From Lachnospiraceae bacterium (lineage in GTDB: Bacteria; Bacillota; Clostridia; Lachnospirales; Lachnospiraceae), in the NCBI GenBank assembly GCA_021203205.1, contig JAJQBQ010000053.1, positions 96,154 through 160,153 of the forward strand: a stretch of 64,000 bases of DNA, given 5' to 3'. Every line of letters begins with the position of its first letter. Positions within the stretch are counted from its first letter, which is position 1. Both the position numbers and the translations under genes were made by a program. This document shows positions 41,380-50,258 of the stretch, piece by piece. The notes beneath the pieces are model-generated. The model did no database searches, was not told the origin of the DNA, and saw only the letters and a program-made list of their open reading frames with translations.

Positions 41380-43578
41380 ATGAAGCCTGAAAATGAAACG
41401 AATATCACGGCAGATGAAGAGACGGCTCTCGAAGAGAAACATCTGAAAGAGACGCTGGCTCTGTTGCACACGGAAATAGAAAAAGTAAAATACGATATGG
41501 AAGTCTCCCGGATAGATGCCGAGCGGCAGAAGGAATATTACTGGGAGAATTACAGCGAATTTGACGAGTACGGTTACGAGCATTTTGACAACGAACAGCA
41601 GCTGTACGCCACCGCGTACACGCAGGGCGCGAAGGCAAAGGAACTGTCCCGCTATGAAAAGATGCTCGACTCGGCTTATTTCGCCCGGGTGGATTTTGTA
41701 TATGACGGCGAGGATGAACCGGAAACGTACTACATCGGCATGGGAAATTTTTCCCCGGAGAAGACTCTGCCGCCGGTGATTTTTGACTGGCGCGCGCCGG
41801 TTTCGGCCCTGTTTTATGACTATGACAGAGGACCGGCGGGATTTGACGCGCCGGCGGGCAGACAGGAAGGTGAAATATTACAGAAAAAACAGTACAAGAT
41901 CCGACACGGAAAATTGATTTTTTTCTTTTCCTGCGATATGAAGATTGACGATGACGTACTCAAACGGGAGCTTTCCGCCAACGCCGACTACGGTCTCAAA
42001 GCCATCGTCACCACCATCCAAAAGGAACAGAACCATCTGATTCGTGCGGACCGCCGGGAAAATCTGGTGATTCAGGGCGTGGCGGGTTCCGGGAAGACCT
42101 CCGTGGCGCTGCACCGGATCGCCTATCTGCTGTATCACAACCGCGAGACGCTGCAGGCGAGAAATGTTCTGACACTCACACCGAACGCGGTATTTGCGGA
42201 CTACATTTCACATATTTTGCCGGAGCTGGGCGAGGAGCCGATCCGCCAGATGAGCTTCGACGATTTCGCGGCGCGGGAGCTGAGGCACCTCTGTGTCTGC
42301 GAGGATCGCTATGATTATATGGAGCGGCTTCTTTGGATTGAGCAGACGAAAGGGCCTGCGGCCAGGGCCGACTATGTCGCCCGGTACCGGGAGCGTCAGT
42401 CGGAAAGCTGGTGCGGGGAAATCTTCGGATTTCTCCTCCTGCTCGAGCAGGACATCGCAGACTTCCGACCGTTTACCTGGAAAAATTTCTCTCTGACCGC
42501 GCAGGAAATCAGCAGCTTTTTCTACGGATCGCTGGCGGATGTCCCTATTCTGCAGCGCATGGACCGTGTGGCGGAGTATGTGATTGATCGGATCGAGACG
42601 CTGAAAAACCGGGATCTGGAAGATGAAGCAAAAGACAAAATTCTAAGAAAACTGCGCTCCATGTACCGGACAACGGATGTGGTGCAGCTGTACTTTGAGT
42701 TTCTCTCCTCCATGGGAGACAACCGTTATGCGGGGGAGGCTTCCGGCGGCTGCGGCAGGCCGGAAGAAGCGCCGCTTCCCAAAATCTATTATGAGGATGT
42801 CTTTCCGCTGCTGTATTTTAAATATCTTGCAAGCGGGAAAAAAGAACACCACCAGGTAAAGCATCTGGTGGTGGATGAGATGCAGGATTATTCTTACCTG
42901 CAGTACGAACTCCTGCACATGATGTTTTCCTGCCCGATGACCATGCTCGGAGACAGGCACCAGACCCTCACGGAGGAGCGGGAGGATGTCACCGGCCGGC
43001 TGGCGCACATCTTCGGAAAGAAAATGACATATTATGAGATGAACCGGAGCTACCGTTCCACCGTGGAGATCGGTGAATTTGCCGATGGGCTGATCGGAAA
43101 CACCGGAACCGTCTACTTCCCGAGGCATGGCAGGGCGCCGGCAAAACATGCGGCGGGGAGCGCGGAGGAAGCTGTGCGCATGGTGGCGGAGGCTCTTCCC
43201 GCACAGCTTGAAAAGTATGAGATTGTGGGGATTTTGTGCCGAAGCGCGGGCGAAGCAGCCGCGGTATACGGCATGCTGAAGGACTGCATGCCGGAATCTG
43301 CGCCGGAAGCGCACATGGGCGAAGAGGGCATACCGGAAGAAAGCATGCCGCAGGAAGATACGTCGAACGCGGATCTTGTGACGCTCCTTGACCGGGACAG
43401 CGGGCGCTTCCGGGGAAGGATTATGGTCACCACCTGGTATCTGGCGAAAGGGCTGGAGTTCGATGCCGTCCATTGTCTGTACCCGAAGCGGGAAGCCGAA
43501 CTGCTGCCTCATGACCGGCAGGCTGTCTACCTTGCCGCGACCAGAGCCATGCATGAGCTTGACCTGTACTTTTTCTGA
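41380..43578 (+). CDS. helD: HelD-like UvrD-superfamily helicase
   Basis: Superfamily 1 motor ATPase of the HelD type, which in B. subtilis binds RNA polymerase and helps release stalled complexes. 732 residues. N-terminal charged coiled-coil arm (about 15-100) typical of HelD. Then the conserved VIFDWRAPVSALFYDY and Walker A VAGSGKTSVALHR (about 233-245), DEMQDYSYLQYELLH (motif II, with DEMQD), GDRHQTL (motif III), MNRSYRSTVEI (motif IV) and a C-terminal WYLAKGLEFDAVH and LAATRAMHELDLYFF. ATG 41380 has only a distant AAAGGATG, so expression may be low. Single gene with its own promoter and a shared terminator. Confidence 0.9.
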   Translation: MKPENETNITADEETALEEKHLKETLALLHTEIEKVKYDMEVSRIDAERQKEYYWENYSEFDEYGYEHFDNEQQLYATAYTQGAKAKELSRYEKMLDSAYFARVDFVYDGEDEPETYYIGMGNFSPEKTLPPVIFDWRAPVSALFYDYDRGPAGFDAPAGRQEGEILQKKQYKIRHGKLIFFFSCDMKIDDDVLKRELSANADYGLKAIVTTIQKEQNHLIRADRRENLVIQGVAGSGKTSVALHRIAYLLYHNRETLQARNVLTLTPNAVFADYISHILPELGEEPIRQMSFDDFAARELRHLCVCEDRYDYMERLLWIEQTKGPAARADYVARYRERQSESWCGEIFGFLLLLEQDIADFRPFTWKNFSLTAQEISSFFYGSLADVPILQRMDRVAEYVIDRIETLKNRDLEDEAKDKILRKLRSMYRTTDVVQLYFEFLSSMGDNRYAGEASGGCGRPEEAPLPKIYYEDVFPLLYFKYLASGKKEHHQVKHLVVDEMQDYSYLQYELLHMMFSCPMTMLGDRHQTLTEEREDVTGRLAHIFGKKMTYYEMNRSYRSTVEIGEFADGLIGNTGTVYFPRHGRAPAKHAAGSAEEAVRMVAEALPAQLEKYEIVGILCRSAGEAAAVYGMLKDCMPESAPEAHMGEEGIPEESMPQEDTSNADLVTLLDRDSGRFRGRIMVTTWYLAKGLEFDAVHCLYPKREAELLPHDRQAVYLAATRAMHELDLYFF

Positions 43579-43590
43579 CAGCGAAAAAGA

Positions 43591-43630
43591 ATCCGTGAAA
43601 CCGGTATAAAACATCACCGGTTTCACGGAT
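43591..43630. terminator. bidirectional terminator between helD and rqcH
   Basis: ATCCGTGAAACCGGT (43591-43605) and its exact complement (43616-43630) around a 10-base loop; TTCATTTT follows on + and TTCTTTTTC on -. Confidence 0.9.
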
Positions 43631-43648
43631 TTCATTTTCTGTGACGGA

Positions 43649-43663
43649 GCCCGCGAAGCGGGC
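43649..43663. repeat. GAA-loop hairpin GCCCGC-GAA-GCGGGC
   Basis: Same 15-mer as at 32489-32503, in the 3' region of rqcH. Confidence 0.7.
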
Positions 43664-43681
43664 CAGAGGTCTGCGGGAAGA

Positions 43682-45514
43682 TCAGTCGCTGATCAGTTCA
43701 ATCCCCCGGATGTCCGGCGCGATCGCCAGCGAATAATTGGTGTGATAAATCACAAACCCCGGCTTCGCGCCGGCCACCTTCTTTACATGCTTTCGCTCGA
43801 TATAGTCAATCTCCACCTTCTCGGAGCCGCGCCCGGTTGAGTACCAGGCGGCAAGCCTTGCGGCTTCCTCACAGGTGGCATCCGGGAGCTCCCTGCCGTC
43901 TGTTTTGGCAATGACGTGGGAACCCGGGTATTTCTTTGCGTGAAACCACCAGTCATTGCCGTTGGCCAGGGTGAAGGTCAGCTTTTCATTCTGATAATTA
44001 TTCTTCCCCACATAGAGGTGGATGCCGTCGGAAGAAATATAGTGAAAGGGCCTGCTGGTCACTTTCTCTTTCTTTGCGCTTTTCGCGCCCCGCCGGTCGG
44101 TCTGTCTGCGGCGAATGTAACCGGAATCGGCCATCTCCGCCCGCAGCTCTGTCAGATCACTCTCGGAAACCGCGATATCCAGGGCAGCGAGAACAGACTG
44201 CAGATGCAGGGTTTCCGCCCGGGTCTCCTCCACGATCTGCATCAGCGCCTCCCGAGTGCGTTTCTGCTTGCTGTACTTTTCAAAGTACCGCTTCGCGTTT
44301 TCGATGGCGGAAAGCGTCGGATCCAGCGGGACTGTCACCTCCTCGCCGGTTGCGAAATCTGGTGCCCGCAGCTCCTTTGCGCCCGGTTCCAGGCTGTAGC
44401 CGTACGCGGTGAGCAGTTCACCGTACTGACGGAAGGTCTCCCGCCTGTCCGTATCGGCCAGCTGCTTTTCCTGCAGTTCCAGCTTTCGGACATCCTTCTC
44501 CAGAAGCGTGGTTGTGACTTTGCGCAGATCCGCCGTCTTCTGGTGAATGCGTGTAGCCTGGTTTTTGGAAGCGTAGTAGGTTTCGATGACCGCGCTCATG
44601 GAGTCGAAGGAGCGCTTTATGCTCTTCGGGTCGTCCTCATAGACGGACAGCGGCAGGGCGGAAAATTCTTTCGGAGTGTCCGGGAAAAAGACATTTTCTT
44701 TCCCGGATTTTTCGCTGTCGCCGGTTTTGCCGTCTCTGACATAATAAATCACCGGAGAAAAATTTTTTTCCGAAATATCTTCCATAAAATAAAGAAACGT
44801 CTTATATATGTGCAGGGCTTCATCGTCCGTCAGCACATTCGCCGGACGGTCGCCGTCGAGCCCGGCGCGGTGTGCAATTTCCACCGCGGCGATCGGACTC
44901 AGGCCGGTGTAGGATGTGTAGAGCGCTTTTGTCAGCTTCACGGGCTTTGTAAGGGCCAGACTGCGAAACTCATCAAAATTTCCGGGGCCGGCCTCCAGCG
45001 GATTCTGCTTTTGCTGCGTATCCGGGATAAACCAGGTCCTTCCGGGAAGAACCTCCCGCACGGAGCTGACGCTGGCCGGGATACGCTTGATACTGTCAAT
45101 AATCCGGTTTTCCTCATCTGTAAAAATCAAATTGGAGTGCTTTCCCATAAATTCCGCGATCAGCTTTTTCTGACACAGATCTCCCAGCTCATTGTAGTGC
45201 TGCAGATGGAAGCAGAGAACGCGCTCCATATGCGGCTGCTCAATCCCGGTGATTTTTGCGCGCAGCAGATGCTTCCTTAACAGCATGCAGAAGTTGGGCG
45301 CAACCGCCGGAGCTGTCTTCCCGGTTTCCGTAAGACATGCCAGGGGCAGACTCGCATTCGCGGAAAGCGTCAGCCGGTACGTGGCGCGTTCCTTCTTGAC
45401 GGTGAGCAGAAGCTCATCCGCCTCCGGCTGTGCAATTTTCTCAATGCGCCCGCCTGTCAGTTTGTCCGAAAATTCTGCGGCCAGCGCAGCAACTGTGATT
45501 CCATCAAATGCCAT
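43682..45514 (-). CDS. rqcH: Rqc2/NFACT-family protein RqcH
   Basis: Bacterial Rqc2 homologue that binds 50S subunits with stalled peptidyl-tRNA and adds C-terminal alanine tails to mark the chain for decay. 610 residues. NFACT-N domain (MAFDGITVAALAAEFSD... to about 170), helix-hairpin-helix/coiled-coil arms (about 290-440) and NFACT-R domain near 500-600 with the signature NDWWFHAKKYPGSHV and DYIERKHVKKVAGAKPGFV. Older names include FbpA, from fibronectin-binding reports. The start codon ATG is divergent from yicC. A 454-codon antisense frame lies inside it and is a shadow. Confidence 0.93.
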   Translation of the reverse strand: MAFDGITVAALAAEFSDKLTGGRIEKIAQPEADELLLTVKKERATYRLTLSANASLPLACLTETGKTAPAVAPNFCMLLRKHLLRAKITGIEQPHMERVLCFHLQHYNELGDLCQKKLIAEFMGKHSNLIFTDEENRIIDSIKRIPASVSSVREVLPGRTWFIPDTQQKQNPLEAGPGNFDEFRSLALTKPVKLTKALYTSYTGLSPIAAVEIAHRAGLDGDRPANVLTDDEALHIYKTFLYFMEDISEKNFSPVIYYVRDGKTGDSEKSGKENVFFPDTPKEFSALPLSVYEDDPKSIKRSFDSMSAVIETYYASKNQATRIHQKTADLRKVTTTLLEKDVRKLELQEKQLADTDRRETFRQYGELLTAYGYSLEPGAKELRAPDFATGEEVTVPLDPTLSAIENAKRYFEKYSKQKRTREALMQIVEETRAETLHLQSVLAALDIAVSESDLTELRAEMADSGYIRRRQTDRRGAKSAKKEKVTSRPFHYISSDGIHLYVGKNNYQNEKLTFTLANGNDWWFHAKKYPGSHVIAKTDGRELPDATCEEAARLAAWYSTGRGSEKVEIDYIERKHVKKVAGAKPGFVIYHTNYSLAIAPDIRGIELISD

Positions 45515-45570
45515 TGTATTTACCTCAAATATGCACGAATATTTTTTTAACGAAAAAGATTATAACAAAC

Positions 45571-45599
45571 TTGACTCGAATAATCAAATGATTTATAAT
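45571..45599 (+). promoter_or_regulatory. promoter of yicC-gmk-rpoZ operon
   Basis: TTGACT (45571-45576), 17-base spacer, TATAAT (45594-45599). The leader is about 135 bases. Confidence 0.8.
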
Positions 45600-45740
45600 G
45601 CATTGTTGGTTATGCGCATGTTAATTTGAAAGGCTGGCTGCCGGAACCGGAGGAAAGTAATCGCTCAGAATCCGGATTCATCGGCATTCATCGCTTAAGT
45701 ATGCAAATAAAAAGCTATAGACGAGGAGGTCGGACGATCG

Positions 45741-46619
45741 ATGATACGAAGTATGACAGGTTTTGGGCGCATGGAGAGCACCCGGAATGAGCATAAAATC
45801 ATCGCGGAAGTAAAATCTGTAAATCACCGTTATCTGGATGTAAATATCCGAATGCCGAAAACATTCAATGAATTTGACGCCAGGCTGAGAAATATTTTAA
45901 AGGAATACGTTCAGCGCGGCAAGGTGGATCTCTTTATCACCTGCGAAGATCAAAGCGAGAATCGCATGTGTGTCCGTTACAACAGCGGAATCGCCGCGGA
46001 TTATATGAAAGCTCTGGAGGAGATGAGCGCACAGTTCTCCCTGCCGATGGATGTGCGTGTGCAGACGCTGGCAAAGTTTCCGGAAGTCCTGACTCTCGAG
46101 GAGAAGACGGATGAGGAGGAAGAGCTCTGGCCAGTGCTGGAGGAGGCTTTCCGCGGTGCCTGCGAAAAGCTGTCGGAAGCCCGCGCGCTGGAAGGTGAAC
46201 AGATTCGGACGGATCTCTTAAAGAAGCTCGCGCATCTGGAAGACTATGTGGAGATCATTGAGGCGGGCTCGCCGAAGATCATACAGGAGTATCGAAGCAA
46301 GCTGGAGGAGCGTGTGAAGGAATTTCTGGCGGATTCCACCATCGACAGCGGACGCATCGCCGCGGAAGTTACCATTTTTGCGGATAAGGTCTGTGTCGAT
46401 GAAGAGATCGTGCGATTGAAGAGCCACATTGAAACCATGCGGAACTGTCTGCTTGCCGGCGGTGCCATCGGCCGTAAGCTGGACTTTCTGTCGCAGGAAA
46501 TGCTCCGGGAAGCAAACACCATCCTGTCAAAGTCATCGGATTTAAAAATAACGGATTGCGGGATCGAAATCAAGACAGAGATCGAAAAAATACGGGAACA
46601 GGTGCAAAACATAGAATAA
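45741..46619 (+). CDS. yicC: YicC-family endoribonuclease
   Basis: 292 residues; YicC (YloC) enzymes are metal-dependent endoribonucleases, implicated in small-RNA turnover. N-terminal IRSMTGFGRMESTRN and SVNHRYLDVNIRMP, and C-terminal GRKLDFLSQEMLREANTILSKSSD, where the acidic residues form the active site, are family signatures. GAGGAGG precedes the ATG. First gene of yicC-gmk-rpoZ-rimO. In many Clostridia and Bacilli the small remA gene sits between yicC and gmk; here the gap is under 20 bp, so remA is absent from this locus. Confidence 0.93.
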   Translation: MIRSMTGFGRMESTRNEHKIIAEVKSVNHRYLDVNIRMPKTFNEFDARLRNILKEYVQRGKVDLFITCEDQSENRMCVRYNSGIAADYMKALEEMSAQFSLPMDVRVQTLAKFPEVLTLEEKTDEEEELWPVLEEAFRGACEKLSEARALEGEQIRTDLLKKLAHLEDYVEIIEAGSPKIIQEYRSKLEERVKEFLADSTIDSGRIAAEVTIFADKVCVDEEIVRLKSHIETMRNCLLAGGAIGRKLDFLSQEMLREANTILSKSSDLKITDCGIEIKTEIEKIREQVQNIE

Positions 46620-46638
46620 AATGCGTGGAGGAAGGGAA

Positions 46639-47265
46639 ATGAAAAAAGGAATTCTGACCGTTATCTCCGGTTTTTCCGGCGTGGGAAAGGGTACCCTGAT
46701 CCGGGAGCTGCTGGCCCGCCATCCGGAACAGTATGCACTGTCCGTTTCCGTCACTACCCGGGAGCCCCGCGACGGCGAGGTGAACGGGGTGAATTATCAC
46801 TTCATCTCCGATGAGGAGTTCCGGTCCATGATTTACCGGGAGCAGCTGCTGGAATACGCAGGTTATGTGGGGCACTACTATGGCACGCCGAAACAGTTTG
46901 TGGAGGAAAACCTCGCCTGCGGGCGGGATGTGATTCTGGAGATTGAGGTTCAGGGAGCTTTGAAAGTGAAGGAGATTCACCCGGAGACCCTGATGATCTT
47001 TATTGTCCCGCCGTCGTTCGAGACATTGAAGCAGCGTCTCATCGGGCGCGGGACGGAAGATGCCGCGACCATCGAAGAACGGCTGAAGCGGGCTTCGGAG
47101 GAAGCGGAGAATCTGGAAAGTTACGATTATGCACTGACGAACGATGTGCTGGAAGAGAGCACGGAGCGGCTGCACCGGCTGATTCAGAGCAGCAAGGAAG
47201 CTGTGAAATACAAACAAAAAGAGCTTGACGCGCTTCGCGCGCAGATTCAGAATTATCATGCGTAA
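46639..47265 (+). CDS. gmk: guanylate kinase
   Basis: Phosphorylates GMP to GDP with ATP. 208 residues. P-loop SGFSGVGKGT (K17), GMP-binding SVTTREPRDGEVNGVNYHF and YAGYVGHYYGTPK, then EIEVQGALKVK and the lid region. Start at ATG 46639 (MKKGILTVISG), seven bases after GGAGG; an in-frame ATG at 46621 is upstream of that site. Follows yicC by 19 bp and leads into rpoZ, the usual gmk-rpoZ pairing. Confidence 0.96.
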   Translation: MKKGILTVISGFSGVGKGTLIRELLARHPEQYALSVSVTTREPRDGEVNGVNYHFISDEEFRSMIYREQLLEYAGYVGHYYGTPKQFVEENLACGRDVILEIEVQGALKVKEIHPETLMIFIVPPSFETLKQRLIGRGTEDAATIEERLKRASEEAENLESYDYALTNDVLEESTERLHRLIQSSKEAVKYKQKELDALRAQIQNYHA

Positions 47266-47284
47266 GGATGAGGAGGAAATATTT

Positions 47285-47821
47285 ATGCTGCATCCATCTT
47301 ATAACGAATTAATGGACTATGTGAACGAAAACGCTGCTCCCCAGGAGAACGGAGAACCGCTGGTTCAGAGCCGCTACACGCTGGTTATGGCGGCAGCAAA
47401 ACGTGCGAGACAGATCGTGGACGCGAGATCAAAGGTACAGACATCCTACACAGCGGCAGACAAACCGCTGTCGGTCGCGGTAAAGGAGCTTTACAGCGGC
47501 GAAGTGCGTATTCTCGGCGAGAATGAGGAACCGGATCCGGTGTTCCCGGAAGAAGAACAGGCGGATGAGGAGTGTGCCGCAGGTTCGGAAGAAGAAACAT
47601 CCGGGGATTCGAATGAGGATACGGAGAACATGACTCCGGAGGAGACAGATGTGTTTGCGGAAGCGACGGATGAAATCATCTCCGGGGACGAGGCAGACTT
47701 TGCGGAGGCCGGGGAGGAAATAACCGCTGAGGATGTGGTTGATTTCGCCGAATCCGGGGAGGAGGAAGCTTCTGCCGGTGAAGAGATTTCGGGCGAAGCG
47801 GAGAACGGAGAGGATGCCTGA
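47285..47821 (+). CDS. rpoZ: RNA polymerase omega subunit with long acidic tail
   Basis: Omega helps assemble and stabilise RNA polymerase. The first 80 residues are the conserved core: MLHPSYNELMDYVN, SRYTLVMAAAKRARQIVD and KPLSVAVKELYSGEVRI. The remaining about 98 residues are almost wholly Glu/Asp/Ala/Ser/Gly (EEADEECAAGSEEETSG, EEITAEDVVDFAESGEEE), so the protein is 178 residues instead of the usual 60-100. ATG 47285 follows AGGAGG. No frameshift is needed; the tail is a continuous part of the frame. Its role is unknown; a disordered, DNA-mimicking or interaction tail is possible. Confidence 0.92.
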   Translation: MLHPSYNELMDYVNENAAPQENGEPLVQSRYTLVMAAAKRARQIVDARSKVQTSYTAADKPLSVAVKELYSGEVRILGENEEPDPVFPEEEQADEECAAGSEEETSGDSNEDTENMTPEETDVFAEATDEIISGDEADFAEAGEEITAEDVVDFAESGEEEASAGEEISGEAENGEDA

Positions 47822-47869
47822 TTCGGAAAACACTTGCGAAACGGGCGCGGGAAGCGCAGGAATCATCAT

Positions 47870-49207
47870 ATGAAAATTTATTTTGTCTCCCTCGGCTGCG
47901 ACAAAAATCTCGCCGATTCCGAGGAAATGCTTGGCATCCTGAACCGTGCGGGCTATGAATTTACAGATGATTCCGCCGAGGCGGAAATTATCATTGTAAA
48001 TTCCTGCTGTTTTATCGGAGATGCCATGGAGGAAAGCATCAACACGGTGCTGGAGCTGGCCTCCATGAAGACCGAAGGGCGCTGCCTTGCGCTGCTTGTG
48101 ACCGGCTGCCTGGCAGAGCGGTATCGGGAGGAGATTTTTAAAGAGATGCCCGAGGTGGACGGCATCGTGGGAACACGCTCCTGGGATCACATCCCGGAAG
48201 CGATCGCTTCGGCCCTCCGGGGAAAGCGGGCGGAAGAATTTCACGGACTTGCGCGCATGCCGAAGCCGTCAGCGAATCGCGTCATCACCACCGGCGGTTA
48301 TTATGCGTATCTGAAGATCGCCGAGGGCTGTGACCGGCGCTGTACCTACTGCGTGATTCCTTATGTCCGGGGAAATTATACCAGTGTCCCGATGGAGGAA
48401 CTGGTGGCGCAGGCAGAGTGTATGGCGGAGAAAGGGGTTTCCGAGCTGATTCTGGTGGCGCAGGAGACCACCCGCTACGGTGTGGATCTTTACGGGAAAA
48501 AGATGCTTCCGGAGTTGCTTAAGAGACTGACGGCCATCTCCGGTGTGCACTGGATCCGCATCCTGTACTGCTATCCGGAAGAAATTACGGACGAACTCAT
48601 TGCTACCATTGCCGCGGAAGAAAAAATCTGCCACTATCTGGATATCCCGGTACAGCACGCCAGTGATGCCGTCCTGAAACGCATGGGCCGGCATACAACC
48701 GGCGATGAAATTCGGGAGATTCTCACGAAAATACGGGACAAAATACCGGATATCGCCATCCGCACGACTCTCATGACAGGTTTTCCGGGCGAGACCGAAG
48801 AGGATCATGAGCAGATGATGGCTTTCGTGGATGAGATGGAATTCGACCGGCTGGGAGTTTTTGAATTCTCTCCGCAGGAAGGAACGCCCGCTTATGGCAT
48901 GCCGCAGCAGGTGCCGGAGGATACCAGCGCGACCAGACGCCGGGAGATCATGGAGCTGCAGCAGGAGATCGCCTTTGAGAAGGCGGAGAGGAACGCCGGG
49001 CGTGTGCTCGAAGTGCTGGTGGAGGGAAAACTCACCGGAGAAGAGGTATATGTCGGGAGGACTTATATGGATTGCCCGGACGTGGACGGCAACGTATTTT
49101 TTACGAGTGACCGGGAGCTTTTGAGCGGAGAGTATGTGAAAGTGCGGATCCGGGAGGGATCCGGCTATGACCTGGTGGGGGAAGAGCAGGAACAGGATCC
49201 TTTATAA
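47870..49207 (+). CDS. rimO: ribosomal protein S12 methylthiotransferase
   Basis: Radical SAM methylthiotransferase that modifies an aspartate of ribosomal protein S12. 445 residues with three domains: the UPF0004 N-terminal cluster domain (FVSLGCDKNLADSE; VNSCCFIGDA; LVTGCLAERY), the radical SAM core with C154, C158 and C161 (EGCDRRCTYCVIP), and a TRAM domain from about 375. GYYAYLKIAEGC is typical. ATG 47870 has GCAGGA upstream; the frame open to 47834 is not needed. Close behind rpoZ, likely one transcript. Confidence 0.95.
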   Translation: MKIYFVSLGCDKNLADSEEMLGILNRAGYEFTDDSAEAEIIIVNSCCFIGDAMEESINTVLELASMKTEGRCLALLVTGCLAERYREEIFKEMPEVDGIVGTRSWDHIPEAIASALRGKRAEEFHGLARMPKPSANRVITTGGYYAYLKIAEGCDRRCTYCVIPYVRGNYTSVPMEELVAQAECMAEKGVSELILVAQETTRYGVDLYGKKMLPELLKRLTAISGVHWIRILYCYPEEITDELIATIAAEEKICHYLDIPVQHASDAVLKRMGRHTTGDEIREILTKIRDKIPDIAIRTTLMTGFPGETEEDHEQMMAFVDEMEFDRLGVFEFSPQEGTPAYGMPQQVPEDTSATRRREIMELQQEIAFEKAERNAGRVLEVLVEGKLTGEEVYVGRTYMDCPDVDGNVFFTSDRELLSGEYVKVRIREGSGYDLVGEEQEQDPL

Positions 49208-49520
49208 TATGCGAAAAGCCTGTCCTAAAATCATGCAATGCGCAAAGACGAGCAGGGAAACACGTAAAAACAAACCGACTCATTTTCGCAATATGCATAG
49301 GACCGGAAGTTAAAAATGCCTGCCAGGAAGCAGGCTAAGCTGAAAGATTAATTACGTGTGTATCCAAAAACGGATATGCGCGGGGAGTGTGTGTGAAGTA
49401 AAAAGCCGCTGCGTGGCGAAACCGGACAGCGGCAGGTGTAACAGTCGTCGGCACCGTGCCATATGTAAACCGACATGCAGGAACTGTCGGTCGGAGCAGG
49501 TGCCAGGAAGGAAGAAGTTT
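49208..49520. other. 313-bp gap between rimO and pgsA
   Basis: Small hairpins only: GCCTGC-CAGGAA-GCAGGC near 49319-49336 and GCCGCTG...CAGCGGC at 49405-49433. ATATGCGAAAA near 49207 can pair with TTTTCGCAATAT near 49283. A frame continuous with pgsA runs through part of it but shows no coding character. Confidence 0.45.
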
Positions 49521-50063
49521 ATGAATCTGCCAAACAAGCTTACCATGTTTCGCGTAGCCCTGATTCCTTTTTTCGTGGCTTTTATGCTGATCCCGTTCGG
49601 GGACGGCGCAAACCGCTATGTGGCCGTGGCTATCTTTATCATAGCCAGCCTGACCGACCTTGCGGACGGAAAAATTGCGCGCAAGTACAATCTGATCACG
49701 GATTTCGGGAAGTTCATGGATCCTCTGGCGGACAAGCTTCTGGTGTGTTCTGCGCTGATCTGTCTGTCCGGAAACAGCATTCCGGTCTGGATCGTGATCG
49801 TCATTATCTCCCGCGAGTTTATCATCAGCGGATTTCGCCTGATCGCATCGGATCAGGGCATCGTGCTGGCGGCGAGCTGGTGGGGAAAATGCAAAACCAC
49901 CGCGCAGATGATCATGGTCATTTTGCTGATTTTCGATTTTGACCTGGTCTTCTTCAATGTACTGGAACAGATCTTCATTTACCTGTCCCTTGCGCTGACC
50001 GTGATTTCGCTGGCGGATTACCTCTGGAAGAATCGCGAAGTGCTGACCAAAGGCGGTATGTAG
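49521..50063 (+). CDS. pgsA: CDP-diacylglycerol-glycerol-3-phosphate 3-phosphatidyltransferase
   Basis: Membrane enzyme of the CDP-alcohol phosphatidyltransferase family, making phosphatidylglycerol phosphate from CDP-diacylglycerol and glycerol 3-phosphate. 180 residues, N-terminal MNLPNKLTMFRV as in PgsA. The full signature is present: LTDLADGKIARKYNLITDFGKFMDPLADK, giving D-x2-D-G-x2-A-R-x8-G-x3-D-x3-D. About five hydrophobic segments. ATG 49521 follows AAGGAAGAAG. rimO-pgsA order is common in Clostridia. Confidence 0.94.
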   Translation: MNLPNKLTMFRVALIPFFVAFMLIPFGDGANRYVAVAIFIIASLTDLADGKIARKYNLITDFGKFMDPLADKLLVCSALICLSGNSIPVWIVIVIISREFIISGFRLIASDQGIVLAASWWGKCKTTAQMIMVILLIFDFDLVFFNVLEQIFIYLSLALTVISLADYLWKNREVLTKGGM

Positions 50064-50258
50064 ATAAAAATCGTGCGGTGCTGAGGGGCGTATGAAATGG
50101 GGTCACAGGAACTTTTAGTTTGTGCGGATTTCTGATTTTACGCGTCTCATGGAAAAACACTGAAGATGTGTGCACCGGATGATACTTTCTCTTGCTGCAT
50201 AGAAAGTAAATGCAGCAGGAATTTGGGGGAAAGCTTTATCTTAAGGAGGAATGAAACC

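Noticed and set aside
43916-45280. 454-codon open frame on the + strand
   Set aside because: It lies wholly antisense to rqcH, whose protein has clear family motifs; the frame has no recognisable domain or ribosome site.
49356-49520. N-terminal extension of PgsA
   Set aside because: Cys/Arg-rich sequence unlike any PgsA; the standard start at 49521 has a good ribosome site.
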